Assembly (NCBI RefSeq): GCF_002284565.1
Contig: NZ_NPKI01000017.1
Span: 372,001 to 436,000 of the forward strand
Direction: 5' to 3'
Origin: Mesorhizobium mediterraneum
GTDB lineage: Bacteria > Pseudomonadota > Alphaproteobacteria > Rhizobiales > Rhizobiaceae
Length of the DNA stretch: 64,000 nt
Shown here: positions 52,389 through 62,032 of the stretch, piece by piece
How the letters are laid out: every line of letters starts with the position of its first letter
How positions within the stretch are numbered: position 1 is the first letter of the stretch
The notes under the pieces: model-generated
Told to the model about the DNA's origin: nothing
What the model saw: the letters and a program-made list of their open reading frames with translations, nothing else
Databases searched by the model: none
Translations under genes and position numbers: made by a program

Positions 52389-52467
52389 AACAAAAGGTTG
52401 GAACTGGTTCCGAAACGCCGGAACCAAATTAGGTTCCGTGTCATCCCCTCCTGAGTGCAAAGATAAA

Positions 52468-53343
52468 ATGAGCGATAGCACCATCGAAGCCCTGAACAAG
52501 AAGCTCGACCGCCTGATCGAGGCGGTCGTCCGCCTCGCTCCGCCGCCGGTGCCGGAAACCGATCTCGGCAAGGCCGATTGCTTCGTCTGGCAGGCCGATC
52601 CCGGCAATCTGGAGCCGGTGCTCAAGGTCAACCGCGTCGACATCGGCCTGATCCGCGGCGTCGACCGCGTCCGCGACATATTGGTCGACAACACCGAGCG
52701 CTTCGCTTCCGGTTACGCCGCCAACAATGTGCTGTTGTGGGGCGCGCGCGGCATGGGCAAGTCCTCGCTGGTCAAGGCCGTGCATGCGGCGGTCAACGCG
52801 TCGGCAAAGCTGGACCTGCCGCTCAAGCTCATCGAGATCCATCGCGAAGACATCGACACGCTGCCAAAGCTTATGAATTTGCTGAAGGCAGCACCTTACC
52901 GCTTTATCCTGTTTTGCGACGACCTGTCCTTCGACCATGATGACACGTCCTACAAATCGCTGAAAGCGGCGCTCGAAGGCGGCGTCGAGGGCCGCCCGGC
53001 CAATGTGATCTTCTATGCCACCTCGAACCGGCGACATCTATTGCCGCGCGACATGATCGACAATGAACGCTCGACCGCGATCAATCCGTCGGAGGCGGTC
53101 GAGGAAAAAGTTTCGCTGTCCGATCGCTTCGGCCTCTGGCTCGGCTTCCACAAATGCTCGCAGGACGAGTATCTCGACATGATCGACGGCTATATCAGCC
53201 ATCACGGCCTTGCCATCGATCCCGAGACGCTGCGCGCCGAGGCGCTGGAATGGGCGACGACGCGCGGTAGCCGTTCAGGCCGCGTCGCCTGGCAGTTCAC
53301 CCAGGATCTGGCAGGCCGGCTCGGCAAATCGCTCAAGGATTAA
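52468..53343 (+). CDS. DUF815-type AAA ATPase
   Basis: 291 residues from ATG 52468 (MSDSTIEALNKKLDRLIEAV). Walker A is GARGMGKSS, Walker B FILFCDDLSF, and sensor region FYATSNRRHLLPRDMID. C-terminal LSDRFGLWLGFHKCSQDEYL is typical. The role of DUF815 ATPases is not known. The gene is divergent from yajC and stands alone. No strong ribosome site is visible. Confidence 0.88.
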   Translation: MSDSTIEALNKKLDRLIEAVVRLAPPPVPETDLGKADCFVWQADPGNLEPVLKVNRVDIGLIRGVDRVRDILVDNTERFASGYAANNVLLWGARGMGKSSLVKAVHAAVNASAKLDLPLKLIEIHREDIDTLPKLMNLLKAAPYRFILFCDDLSFDHDDTSYKSLKAALEGGVEGRPANVIFYATSNRRHLLPRDMIDNERSTAINPSEAVEEKVSLSDRFGLWLGFHKCSQDEYLDMIDGYISHHGLAIDPETLRAEALEWATTRGSRSGRVAWQFTQDLAGRLGKSLKD

Positions 53344-53565
53344 TTTGGTTCCTCGGCGCAGAATTTTGACAGGTCGGACGCGCTTGCGTTGACGGACCGC
53401 CGCCAACAGGCATCCAACCCGTCAAATTCCCTGTGCCGCGTTACTAGAGCAATTCCAGGAAAAGTGCGCAGCGGTTTTCCGTCCGGAATTGCGTAAAAAC
53501 AAATACTTAGAGCGGTTCGGCGATTCTATCAAAAGCTGAACCGGTCTAGCGTTCATCCAGAAAAC
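53344..53565. repeat. Repeat-rich intergenic region
   Basis: CAATTCC (53450) faces GGAATTG (53485-53491) enclosing GGAAAAGTGCGCAGCGGTTTTCC, the same core as 16187; further on CGGTTC and GAACCG (53513-53543) form a second small palindrome. No gene. Confidence 0.65.
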
Positions 53566-53595
53566 TGAAAAAGCCCGCCCCTTGCGGAGCGGGCT
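53566..53595 (-). terminator. Terminator of the LysM/LytM gene
   Basis: On the minus strand AGCCCGC...GCGGGCT is followed by TTTTTC. It lies about 105 bases beyond the stop at 53700, past the duplicated 3'-end fragments. Confidence 0.75.
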
Positions 53596-53647
53596 GAGCC
53601 GGCGGGCCGGACTGGAGGTCAGGCGGCTCGCAATCGCTTTTCTTTTT

Positions 53648-53702
53648 CTATTCGAGATACGTCGAATTCTATTCGAGATAGGTCGAAGGATCGACTTCTT
53701 TA
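53648..53702 (-). repeat. Two extra copies of the LysM/LytM gene's last codons
   Basis: The true end is at 53700 (minus strand VDPSTYLE and TAA). 53669-53695 repeats it almost exactly (GTCGATCC TTCGACCTATCTCGAATAG on the minus strand, VDPSTYLE and TAG). 53648-53668 is a third, more altered copy. Offsets are 31 and 21 bases. Confidence 0.85.
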
Positions 53703-55202
53703 TTCAAGATAGGTCGAAGGATCGACCGGTGCCGAATTCTTGCGGACTTCGAAATGCAGTTTCGGCGAGTCGGTGGTGCCGCTCATGCCGGACTGCGCGA
53801 TTTCCTGGCCGCGCTTGACCTTCTGGCCGCGCTGGACCTCGATCGAACGGGCGTGGCCATAGACTGTGACCAACCCGTTCTCGTGGCGCACCAGCACCGT
53901 ATTGCCGAATTCCTTGAGCCCATCGCCTGCGTAGATGACGACGCCGTTCTCGGCCGCCTTGACCGGGGTTCCTTCCGGCACGGCGATGTCGACACCGTCC
54001 TTGCCGCCGCCAAAGCTGGAGATCACGCGGCCGCGCACCGGCCACCGCATCTTGCCGATGCCGGTGGCGTTGGGCGCCACCGCGTCATCGTCCTCGGCCT
54101 GCTGGATGACCTTCGCATCCTTCTTCGGCGGCGTGTAGGCGGCGAGCGTCTCCGAAGGCGTGGTCTTTGCCGCAGGCGGAGTGGTGGCTGTCGTTACCGG
54201 ATCGACCTTTGCCGGCTTGGCGCTGGCAACCGTCGCGGTTCCGCCGGCCGGCACCTTCAGGGTCTGGCCGATTTTGAGCAGCCCGTCCTGCATGCCGTTC
54301 GCCTGCTTCAACGCAGCCACGCCGACGCCGGTTTTCCTGGCGATCGCCGACAGCGTATCGCCCTGCTGGACCGTGTAGCTGCCATCGGCACCAGCTGCCT
54401 TGGGCGCGGTTTTTCCGTCCTTCGGCTGGTTTGCTGCGGCCGATGCATCCATCTGCGCGGCGGACTTGCCCTCCTTGAGCTTCGGCTGCTGCGGCAGCAC
54501 GGCCACCATCTCCGGCGCCTTGGCCGGCAAATCGCGCTTGGTGTCGTTCGCAGGCTTGGCGTCGGCAAGCTTCGGCGCCGGTTTCTTGCCCGAATAGGCA
54601 TAGGCCGGGATGACGAGCTTCTGGCCGGTCTTCAGCCCGTTGGTCGCGCTCAGCCCATTGACCTTCATAAGGGCATCGGCGGGCACGCCGTAGCGCCGCG
54701 ACAGGCCGGAAATAGTCTCGCCATCCCTGACGATGATCTCGGTGGCGCGCGCTTCGCCGCCTGCCGTCGCCATGCGCGGAGCGTCAGGCTGTGCGTCCTT
54801 GAACGGCTTTGCCACGGTCCCGGTTGAAGTCCGGTCAACCGGGACGGCGGCTGGCGCCAAAGCGGTGCGGGCCGGCGCCAACGCGGGGGCTGGCTGCGCC
54901 TGGCTGACCGGCGGCAATTGCTGTGTCGTAACCGGTTCGAGGCTTGAGCGGCTGACCGACTGGGTATGGCTGCCGTCGAGCGGCGCGGCCGAGACCGGGG
55001 CATCGCCGGGATAAGGCTGGGCGGCATCCTGCTTGTCGATGATGGTGCGCTGGTTGTTGGTCGAGGACGTGAAGACGTCATCGACGCTGTTGAACCGCGA
55101 GACCTGGGAACTGCATCCCGCCGCGGTGCCCGCAACCATAAGGACAGCGAAACCGCGCGCCAGGTTGCGTCCGTTTGCCTTCAAAATACTGAATTGCATC
55201 AC
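53700..55202 (-). CDS. LysM/LytM-domain lipoprotein (NlpD/DipM-like)
   Basis: 500 residues. Lipobox AGTAAGCSSQ at about residue 30. Two LysM domains, at about 158-200 (RDGETISGLSRRYGVPADAL) and 278-320 (TVQQGDTLSAIARKTGVGVA), separated by Ala/Pro/Lys-rich linkers. C-terminal LytM/M23 domain from about 390. The first zinc His of M23 (HxGxD) is replaced: KDGVDIAV, while YGHA and LHFEVR remain, so it is probably an amidase activator rather than an endopeptidase. Acts at the division septum in related bacteria. ATG 55199 is an alternative start. Confidence 0.9.
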   Translation of the reverse strand: MMQFSILKANGRNLARGFAVLMVAGTAAGCSSQVSRFNSVDDVFTSSTNNQRTIIDKQDAAQPYPGDAPVSAAPLDGSHTQSVSRSSLEPVTTQQLPPVSQAQPAPALAPARTALAPAAVPVDRTSTGTVAKPFKDAQPDAPRMATAGGEARATEIIVRDGETISGLSRRYGVPADALMKVNGLSATNGLKTGQKLVIPAYAYSGKKPAPKLADAKPANDTKRDLPAKAPEMVAVLPQQPKLKEGKSAAQMDASAAANQPKDGKTAPKAAGADGSYTVQQGDTLSAIARKTGVGVAALKQANGMQDGLLKIGQTLKVPAGGTATVASAKPAKVDPVTTATTPPAAKTTPSETLAAYTPPKKDAKVIQQAEDDDAVAPNATGIGKMRWPVRGRVISSFGGGKDGVDIAVPEGTPVKAAENGVVIYAGDGLKEFGNTVLVRHENGLVTVYGHARSIEVQRGQKVKRGQEIAQSGMSGTTDSPKLHFEVRKNSAPVDPSTYLE

Positions 55203-55326
55203 ATTTACCCGCAGATACCCGGTACAGACTGACCGTGATTAAAGCGCGTTAATGTTACTGGTCGGTTAAACCTCTAGAATCAGACGCGAATTTTCTTAAA
55301 ATATTTAAGGCTGAACGTAGGGGATC

Positions 55327-55385
55327 GAGGTTCAGGCCGAGCCGGAGACCGCCCGACGCTCGGATGCTGGCATCACCTGAATATC
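55327..55385. repeat. Shorter relative of the 10450-10577 element
   Basis: GGTTCAGGCCGAGCCGG at the left and TCACCTGAATATC at the right match the two ends of the element at 10450; the middle differs. As there, it sits just beyond the 3' end of a minus-strand gene (pcm). Confidence 0.5.
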
Positions 55386-55393
55386 GATAATCC

Positions 55394-56059
55394 CTAGATG
55401 ACCGCGGCTACGCTGCGCAGGATCGGCTGCAGGCGGACGAGGCCGATGTCCTCGCGTTCGAAGCGGCTGCCGACCTTGGTCAGCTTGGCCAGCACCTGCT
55501 CGCCCTCCTCGGGTCCGATCGGAGCAATGACGATGCCGCCGCTCGACAATTGGTCGAGCAGGAAGCGCGGCAGGCTGTCGAACGCCGCCCATGCGACGAT
55601 GCGGTCGAACGGCGCTTCATTGGCCAATCCGTTGGAGCCGTCCGCTTGGCGCACGATGACATTGCCGATGCCGAGCGCCTCGAAGCGCTGTTTGGCCTGC
55701 TCGGCCAGCGTCTTGTAGCGGTCGATGGTGACAACCCGCGCCGCAAGCCGCGACATCACTGCCGCCGTGTAGCCCGACCCGGTGCCGATCTCGAGCACGC
55801 GGTTGCCCGGCTCGATGGCAAGTGCTGCGATCACCGCTGCTTGCAGATCAGCGCCCTCGATCGCCTCGCCGCATTCGATCGGCAGCATCCGGTCCGACCA
55901 GGCGATCGGATGGAACTGCGCGGAAAGGAAGCCGCGCCGCGGCGTCGCCTCGAAGGCGGCGATCAGCGCCTTCGGCACGACGCCCTTGCCACGCAAGCGG
56001 AGCAGGAACGCGGCGAAGCCTTCCCGGTCGTCGACCGTCGGACCGTGGTTCAGGTTCAT
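55394..56059 (-). CDS. pcm: Protein-L-isoaspartate O-methyltransferase
   Basis: 221 residues. SAM site [16 protein letters not shown] at about 78, and the family end region [20 protein letters not shown]. It repairs damaged Asn/Asp residues. The start overlaps the surE stop by four bases; serS-surE-pcm forms one tightly packed unit, as in many alphaproteobacteria. Confidence 0.93.
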   Translation of the reverse strand: MNLNHGPTVDDREGFAAFLLRLRGKGVVPKALIAAFEATPRRGFLSAQFHPIAWSDRMLPIECGEAIEGADLQAAVIAALAIEPGNRVLEIGTGSGYTAAVMSRLAARVVTIDRYKTLAEQAKQRFEALGIGNVIVRQADGSNGLANEAPFDRIVAWAAFDSLPRFLLDQLSSGGIVIAPIGPEEGEQVLAKLTKVGSRFEREDIGLVRLQPILRSVAAVI

Positions 56060-56814
56060 GCGAGCGCCTTGGTCAGTTGATCTCGGATTTCATGAGCGGT
56101 GAGATCGAGCTGCAGCGGCGTCACCGATACCAGCCGGTTGCGCAAGGCATAGAGGTCGGTGCCTTGCTTGCCCTCGACCGGCTCGCGCCCGAAGCGCAGC
56201 CAATAATAGGGAAGCCCGCGGCCGTCGCGGCGCTCGTCGACCCACAGGCTGTGGACGAGCTTGCCTTGCGAGGTGACTACCGTGCCGGCGACCTCTTCTG
56301 GCGCGCAATTCGGAAAATTGACGTTGAGCAGCACGCCGTCCGGCAGCGGCATGGCGACAAGCTTTTTGAGTAGCGCCGGCGCCAGCGCCTCGGTGGTCTC
56401 ATAGGGAACGACGCGATCCTCGCCGACATAGGAATAGGCCTGGCTGAGCGCGATCGAGCGCACGCCGAGCAACGCGCCTTCCATAGCGCCGGCGACGGTG
56501 CCCGAATAGGTGACGTCGTCGGCGATGTTGGCGCCGGAATTGACACCGGACAGGATAAGGTCGGGTGCTGCGGACAGGATCTTCTTCACGCCCATGATGA
56601 CGCAATCGGTCGGCGTGCCACGCACGGCAAAGTGTTTTTCGCCGATCTTCCTCAGGCGCAGCGGCTCCGAGATCGACAGCGAATGCGCATAGCCGGACTG
56701 GTCCTGCTCCGGCGCCACCACCCAGACATCGTCCGACAGCGTCCGGGCGACGCGTTCAAGCGATGCAAGGCCTTCGGCATGGATGCCGTCATCATTGGTC
56801 AGGAGGATGCGCAT
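56056..56814 (-). CDS. surE: 5'/3'-nucleotidase SurE
   Basis: 252 residues. Metal site [13 protein letters not shown] at the N terminus, then [10 protein letters not shown] and [20 protein letters not shown]. It hydrolyses nucleoside monophosphates in stationary phase. Both ends overlap neighbouring genes (TAATG with serS, ATGA with pcm). Confidence 0.95.
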   Translation of the reverse strand: MRILLTNDDGIHAEGLASLERVARTLSDDVWVVAPEQDQSGYAHSLSISEPLRLRKIGEKHFAVRGTPTDCVIMGVKKILSAAPDLILSGVNSGANIADDVTYSGTVAGAMEGALLGVRSIALSQAYSYVGEDRVVPYETTEALAPALLKKLVAMPLPDGVLLNVNFPNCAPEEVAGTVVTSQGKLVHSLWVDERRDGRGLPYYWLRFGREPVEGKQGTDLYALRNRLVSVTPLQLDLTAHEIRDQLTKALA

Positions 56815-58118
56815 TATTTCGATTCGATCTTTTCCAGACCGCCCATGTAAGGCCGAAGCGCTTCAGGAATGGTTACGCTGCCATCCTCATTCTGATAGTT
56901 TTCGATGACAGCAATGAGAGCGCGGCCGACGGCAGTGCCGGAGCCGTTCAGCGTGTGGACGAAGCGGTTGCCCTTGCCGCCCTTGTCCTTGTAACGCGCG
57001 TCCATGCGCCGCGCCTGGAAATCGCCGCACACCGAGCAGGACGAAATCTCGCGATAGGCGTTCTGGCCCGGCAGCCAGACCTCGATGTCGTAGGTCTTGC
57101 GCGCGCCAAAACCCATGTCACCGGTGCACAGCGTCATGGTGCGGAACGGCAGGCCGAGCCGCTTCAGCACTTCCTCGGCGCATTCGGTCATCCGCTCATG
57201 CTCGGCAAGCGAGGAGTCCTGGTCGGTGATCGACACCAGCTCGACCTTATAGAACTGGTGCTGGCGCAGCATGCCGCGCGTGTCGCGCCCGGCCGAGCCC
57301 GCTTCCGAACGGAAGCACGGCGTCAGCGCCGTATAGCGCAGCGGCAGTTTTTCATGCGGCGTGATTTCCTCGCGCACGAGATTTGTGAGTGGCACTTCAG
57401 CGGTGGGGATGAGCCCAAGCCTGCCGTCTCCACGCGGGGCGAAGAACAGATCCTCCTCGAACTTCGGCAGTTGCCCCGTACCGAAAAGAGCCTCGTCCTT
57501 CACCATCAGCGGCGGCTGGATCTCCTCATAGCCATGCTCGGTCGTGTGCAGATCCAGCATGAATTGGCCGAGCGCGCGTTCCATTCGCGCCAGCCCACCC
57601 TTCAGCACCGTGAAGCGCGAGCCGGACAGCTTCGCCGCCCGCTCGAAATCCATCATGCCGAGCGCTTCACCGATCTCGAAATGCTCCTTCACCCAGTTCG
57701 GACGCGTTGGCACCTTGCCGACGATGCGCTTGACGACATTGTCGTCCTCGTTCTTGCCGACCGGCACGTCGTCGAGCGGCACATTGGGCAGCTCGGCCAA
57801 TGCGTCATTCAGCGCCTTGTCGAGTTCGCGTTCGCGCGCCTCGCCGTCCTGGATGAAAGCCTTGATCTCGCCGACTTCGGCTTTGAGTTTTTCGGCAAGG
57901 GCGGCGTCGCCCGAACGCATGGCATTGCCGATCTCCTTCGAGGCGGCGTTGCGGCGCTCCTGCCTGGTCTGCAGCTCGGTGAGATGCTCGCGCCGCGCCT
58001 CGTCCCTGGCGATCAGATCATCGACCGTGGACTGCGCGTCATCGCTGGACCACGAGCGCTTCTTGAGCGCCTCGACGAGGACCTTCGGGTTGTCGCGAAT
58101 CCATTTGATGTCAAGCAT
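56814..58118 (-). CDS. serS: Seryl-tRNA synthetase
   Basis: 434 residues. N-terminal coiled-coil arm (about 30-105, [18 protein letters not shown] and on). Class II motif 2 in [20 protein letters not shown] and motif 3 in [20 protein letters not shown]. Full length; essential for serine charging. First gene of the serS-surE-pcm unit. Confidence 0.97.
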   Translation of the reverse strand: MLDIKWIRDNPKVLVEALKKRSWSSDDAQSTVDDLIARDEARREHLTELQTRQERRNAASKEIGNAMRSGDAALAEKLKAEVGEIKAFIQDGEARERELDKALNDALAELPNVPLDDVPVGKNEDDNVVKRIVGKVPTRPNWVKEHFEIGEALGMMDFERAAKLSGSRFTVLKGGLARMERALGQFMLDLHTTEHGYEEIQPPLMVKDEALFGTGQLPKFEEDLFFAPRGDGRLGLIPTAEVPLTNLVREEITPHEKLPLRYTALTPCFRSEAGSAGRDTRGMLRQHQFYKVELVSITDQDSSLAEHERMTECAEEVLKRLGLPFRTMTLCTGDMGFGARKTYDIEVWLPGQNAYREISSCSVCGDFQARRMDARYKDKGGKGNRFVHTLNGSGTAVGRALIAVIENYQNEDGSVTIPEALRPYMGGLEKIESK

Positions 58119-58194
58119 GGTCTTGAACGCTCCTGAGCTAGGTCAGAGGGCGTAAACCGCATCCTTGACCGATGCAAGACGTCAAAGTCGAGTT

Positions 58195-58376
58195 CCTTCG
58201 CGCCCCCTCTGTCCTGCCGGACATCTCCCGCGCGGTGGGGAGATCGGCCGTCACTGCGGCTTTCGCCAACCTCCAGCGCTAAAGAAATGAGCCGTCGCCG
58301 AAGCTGCCAATCTCCCTCCGTGTGGGGGAGATGCCAAGTGGCGGCAAGAGGGCAGGACAGAGGGGGCGCTGTCCCG
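58195..58376. repeat. Large palindromic repeat between serS and tatC
   Basis: GCGCCCCCTCTGTCCTGCC (58200-58218) and GGCAGGACAGAGGGGGCGC (58351-58369) are a perfect 19-base inverted pair. Inside each arm a small hairpin, ATCTCCC...GGGGAGAT (58223-58244) and ATCTCCC...GGGGGAGAT (58310-58332). Recognised from memory as a frequent Mesorhizobium intergenic repeat. Confidence 0.8.
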
Positions 58377-58404
58377 CAAACCTTGATTAAGGCCTCCGGC
58401 CAGC

Positions 58405-59262
58405 CTACGTCGAAGGCGCGTCCGCGGGCTTTTCGGCCACCTCTTCTGCGGCCTCCCGCTTCTCGCGCGCCAGACGTTCCCGTTCCTTGCTACGCTCGAT
58501 CAGCCGGGCCGACCAGATTGAGACCTCGTAGAGAATGATCGTTGGGATGGCGAGGCCGATCTGGCTTATCGGGTCGGGCGGTGTCAGCACAGCCGCGACG
58601 ACGAAGGCGATGACGATCGCCCATTTGCGCTTTTCGACCAGCGCCTGCGACGACAGCATGCCGACCCGCGCCATGAGGCTGGTCACCACCGGCAACTGGA
58701 ACACCAGGCCGAAGGAAAAGATCAGCGTCATGATCAGGCTGAGATATTCCGACACTTTCGGCAGCAACGAAATCTGCACTTGGTCGTCAGTGCCGGCCTG
58801 CTGCATGGCGAGGAAGAACCACATCACCATCGGCGTGAAGAAGAAATAGACCAGCGACGCGCCCATCAGGAACAGGATCGGCGAAGCGATCAGGAACGGC
58901 AGGAAAGCGTTGCGTTCGTTCTTGTAGAGGCCGGGCGCGATGAATTTGTAGATCTGCGTGGCGATCAGCGGAAAGGCGATCACCATGCCGCCGAACATTG
59001 CCAGCTTCACCTGGGTGAAGAAGAATTCCTGCGGCGCCGTGTAGATCAGCTCAACCTTGTGCGGGTCGAGCCCTGCCCATTGGGTCGCCCATTTGAACGG
59101 CACGACCAACAGGTTGAACAGTTGCTTGGCGAAAAAGAAGCAGAACAGGAAGGCGACGAAGAACCCGCCGATCGACCACATCAGTCGCCGGCGCAATTCG
59201 ATCAGATGCTCCATCAGCGGAGCCGCCGATTTATCGATCTCGTCCTTTTCCGAAACGCTCAC
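58405..59262 (-). CDS. tatC: Sec-independent translocase TatC
   Basis: 285 residues from GTG 59262, overlapping the tatB stop (GTGA). Six helices; PLMEHLIELRRRLMWSI at the N terminus is the signal-peptide-binding region, and FAFPLIATQIYKFIAPGLY-type text (VIAFPLIATQIYKFIAPGLY) follows. The cytoplasmic tail is basic. With TatA and TatB it exports folded proteins such as the PaoA-like subunit in this window. Confidence 0.96.
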   Translation of the reverse strand: MSVSEKDEIDKSAAPLMEHLIELRRRLMWSIGGFFVAFLFCFFFAKQLFNLLVVPFKWATQWAGLDPHKVELIYTAPQEFFFTQVKLAMFGGMVIAFPLIATQIYKFIAPGLYKNERNAFLPFLIASPILFLMGASLVYFFFTPMVMWFFLAMQQAGTDDQVQISLLPKVSEYLSLIMTLIFSFGLVFQLPVVTSLMARVGMLSSQALVEKRKWAIVIAFVVAAVLTPPDPISQIGLAIPTIILYEVSIWSARLIERSKERERLAREKREAAEEVAEKPADAPST

Positions 59263-59948
59263 TTGCTGGCTCCCGCCGTCTTTTTGGCGGCTGCAGTCGG
59301 CTTCTTCACCGCTGCCGGTGCAGGCTTCGGCTCGGCCTTTTTAGCTGCGGTCTTTGTCACGGCAGGTGTTGCTGCTGCCGCTGGCTTGGCTGCGGCCTTG
59401 GGGGCCGGCATCGCTTTCGCTGGCGCAGGCTTCTTCTTCGCTGCCGAGGCCTTTTGCGGTGCAGCCGGCGTTGCCGTCCCGACAGGCGACGGCACCACCG
59501 ACTCATCGGTCATCGCCGGAAAGATCGGCGCCGCCGGCGCCGCTTCCGGAGCACTGACGCCCGGCAGCACCGTCGCGCCATTCTTCAGCTCGGTCTCCTG
59601 CGGTGGCGAAGCAGCTGGCGTGACCGGGTCGATGGCCGGCTTCGGCTTCATCACCGCATCGACACCTGAACGGACATCGGCTGCCGCCTGCTCGAACGGA
59701 TTGAGCTGTTTCCTGATCTCGGCGGCCGGGTTGAGGCTCCTGAGTGAATCGACCGACTTCTTGACGTCGTCAAGCTCGGCCTCCTTCAGCGCATCGTTGA
59801 ACTGTTTCTGGAAGTCGGCTGCCATGCCGCGCAGCTTTGTCGTCGTGCGCCCGAAGGTGCGCAGCATGTTGGGCAAATCCTTGGGCCCGACGACCACGAT
59901 CATGACGATCGCGATCACCAGCATCTCGGTCCAGCCGATGTCGAACAT
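59259..59948 (-). CDS. tatB: Twin-arginine translocase subunit TatB
   Basis: 229 residues. MFDIGWTEMLVIAIVMIVVV is the membrane segment, followed by GPKDLPNMLRTFGRTTTKL and an amphipathic helix to about 75. The C-terminal two thirds is an Ala/Pro/Lys-rich low-complexity tail, longer than in Escherichia coli (171 residues), as in other rhizobia. Confidence 0.94.
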   Translation of the reverse strand: MFDIGWTEMLVIAIVMIVVVGPKDLPNMLRTFGRTTTKLRGMAADFQKQFNDALKEAELDDVKKSVDSLRSLNPAAEIRKQLNPFEQAAADVRSGVDAVMKPKPAIDPVTPAASPPQETELKNGATVLPGVSAPEAAPAAPIFPAMTDESVVPSPVGTATPAAPQKASAAKKKPAPAKAMPAPKAAAKPAAAATPAVTKTAAKKAEPKPAPAAVKKPTAAAKKTAGASK

Positions 59949-59977
59949 GGCGATACGTTCCGACTAAAGTTTTGGGC

Positions 59978-60199
59978 TCAGCTCTTGCTGGCCTTTTCCT
60001 TCACTGCCGAAACGGTTTCGTCGGCACGATGTTCGACGGTGCGCTTGTCCTCGGCAACATCGTCGTCGGCCATGCCCTTCTTGAAGCTCTTGATGCCCTT
60101 GGCCATGTCACCCATCAGCTCAGGTATCTTGCCGCGGCCGAACACCAGCAGCACGATCACCAGCACGATCATCCAGTGCCAAATCGAAAATGAACCCAT
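59978..60199 (-). CDS. tatA: Twin-arginine translocase subunit TatA
   Basis: 73 residues. Membrane segment [18 protein letters not shown], then the [20 protein letters not shown] amphipathic helix and an acidic tail. AGAGAGATTG is the likely ribosome site. First gene of tatABC. Confidence 0.95.
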   Translation of the reverse strand: MGSFSIWHWMIVLVIVLLVFGRGKIPELMGDMAKGIKSFKKGMADDDVAEDKRTVEHRADETVSAVKEKASKS

Positions 60200-60377
60200 A
60201 ACAATCTCTCTCGAATGTTTTCTCTGACGATGATCTATGCGCTTTCGCGTCGGGATTCAAACACAACCGCGACAGAGTTTATAAATGAGTGGCCGAAGTC
60301 ACGCACTTTCGGCGCCGTAGCCCGCTACCAATCGGCGCAGCCCCGAAAACCAACGGCTTTCGGCGCGTCGTTTGCGG

Positions 60378-61157
60378 TCAATCATCCTCGACACGCGGCG
60401 TCAACAGGCCGAGTTCCTCAAGATCGATGTCGGTCAGCGGATCCTCGTCGTCGGTCAGCGCATCCGGATCGGCCGGCGGCAGCGGAATGGAGAAATTCGA
60501 CGGCATGCGGCCCGAAAGCAGCCCGGCGCCCTTCAATTCCTCCATGCCGGGAAGATCGCGGATCTCCTCCAATGCGAAATGGTCGAGGAAAATGTCGGTG
60601 GTGCCGTAGGTGACGGGACGGCCGGGCGTGCGGCGCCGACCGCGCATCTTCACCCATTCGGTCTCCATCAGCGTGTCCAGCGTGCCCTTCGAGGTCTCGA
60701 CGCCTCTGATGTCCTCGATCTCGGCTCGCGTCACCGGCTGGTGATAGGCGATGATCGCCAGCACTTCGAGCGCCGCGCGGGAAAGCTTCCTCTGCTGCAC
60801 TGTGTCGCGGCTCATCAGGAAAGCGAGGTCGCCGGCGGTGCGGAACGCCCAGGCATCGGAGACGCGCACCAGATTGACGCCGCGCCGCGCATAAATCTGC
60901 TGCAGTTCGGCCATCGCCGCGGCAATGTTGATGCCATCGGGCAGGCGCGCGGCAAGCTGCTTTTCGCTGACCGGCTCGGCGCTGGCGAAAACGATCGCCT
61001 CGGCCATGCGCACGGCTTCCGCCATATGCAGCCGCTCGCCAGGATTCTGGGAAAAGTTCTGCGCCTGATTTTCTGCCGGAGTCTCGCCGAGCATGCCGTC
61101 TTCGGTCTCGTCGTCGACCTTGAACGGAATGACCGAAGCGTTGGCGCGTTCACTCAT
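60378..61157 (-). CDS. scpB: Segregation and condensation protein B
   Basis: 259 residues. Winged-helix text: RMAEAIVFASAEPVSEKQLA, ALEVLAIIAYHQPVTRAEIE, IRGVETSKGTLDTLMETEWV. It binds ScpA and the SMC complex for chromosome compaction. Start overlaps the scpA stop (ATGA). Confidence 0.94.
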   Translation of the reverse strand: MSERANASVIPFKVDDETEDGMLGETPAENQAQNFSQNPGERLHMAEAVRMAEAIVFASAEPVSEKQLAARLPDGINIAAAMAELQQIYARRGVNLVRVSDAWAFRTAGDLAFLMSRDTVQQRKLSRAALEVLAIIAYHQPVTRAEIEDIRGVETSKGTLDTLMETEWVKMRGRRRTPGRPVTYGTTDIFLDHFALEEIRDLPGMEELKGAGLLSGRMPSNFSIPLPPADPDALTDDEDPLTDIDLEELGLLTPRVEDD

Positions 61158-61996
61158 GATGCCACCTCGACTGCCCTGATGCCTTGCGCACGGCCGCGCA
61201 GATAAAGCGGCGCGAACACCTCGTCTTGCCGCATTTCCATTTTGCCTTCGCGCACCAGTTCCAGCGTGGCCGCAAACGAGCTGGCAATCGCGGTACGCCG
61301 CTCATCCGGGCCGGTCAGATATTCGACCAGGAAACTGTCCAGCGCCGTCCAGTCGGCAAACGTGCCGATCAGCCTGTTCAGGATATCGCGCGCGTCCTTG
61401 AGCGACCACACACCGCGCCTGGCGATGGTCACATTGGTGATCGCCTGTTTCTGGCGCTGCTGCGCATAGGCGGTCAGCAGATCGTAGAGCGAGGCCGAAT
61501 AGGCGTTGCGTTTCTCGACGATGACCATTTCCGGCATGCCGCGGGCGAACACGTCGCGTCCGAGCCGGTTGCGGTTAACCAGGCGTGCCGCCGCGTCGCG
61601 CATCGCTTCCAGCCGCTTCAACCGGAATTGCAGCACCGCTGCCAGCTCCTCGCCGCTTTCGCCGTCGTCTCCAGGTTGTTTGGGGATCAAAAGCTTCGAC
61701 TTGAGAAACGCCAGCCACGCCGCCATCACCAGATAGTCGGCGGCAAGCTCCAGCCTGAGCGCCCTCACCTTCTCGACGAAGGCCAGATATTGCTCAGCCA
61801 GCGCCAGGATCGAGATGCGCGACAGATCGACCTTCTGGTTGCGGGCAAGATGCAGCAGAAGATCGAGCGGGCCTTCAAACCCGTCGACGTCAACGACCAG
61901 CGCAGGATCGCCGGTCAGCCGCGAATCGTCGTTCTCGGCCCACAGACGGTCCATCGGTGCGGCCTTACCGGCCTTACTGTCCAATGTTTCCGCCAC
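61154..61996 (-). CDS. scpA: Segregation and condensation protein A
   Basis: 280 residues. Kleisin N-terminal part DGFEGPLDLLLHLARNQKVD with LEQYLAF-type segment (ALAEQYLAFVEKVRALRLEL), and AADYLVMAAWLAFLKSKLLI. The C-terminal winged helix is in VLELVREGKMEMRQDEVFAP-type text (LELVREGKMEMRQDEVFAPL). ATG 61954 (MDRLWAEND) is an alternative start. Confidence 0.93.
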   Translation of the reverse strand: MAETLDSKAGKAAPMDRLWAENDDSRLTGDPALVVDVDGFEGPLDLLLHLARNQKVDLSRISILALAEQYLAFVEKVRALRLELAADYLVMAAWLAFLKSKLLIPKQPGDDGESGEELAAVLQFRLKRLEAMRDAAARLVNRNRLGRDVFARGMPEMVIVEKRNAYSASLYDLLTAYAQQRQKQAITNVTIARRGVWSLKDARDILNRLIGTFADWTALDSFLVEYLTGPDERRTAIASSFAATLELVREGKMEMRQDEVFAPLYLRGRAQGIRAVEVAS

Positions 61997-62032
61997 CTAC
62001 TGTCGCTTTCTTTTGCTTCTATCTTCTTGTTT

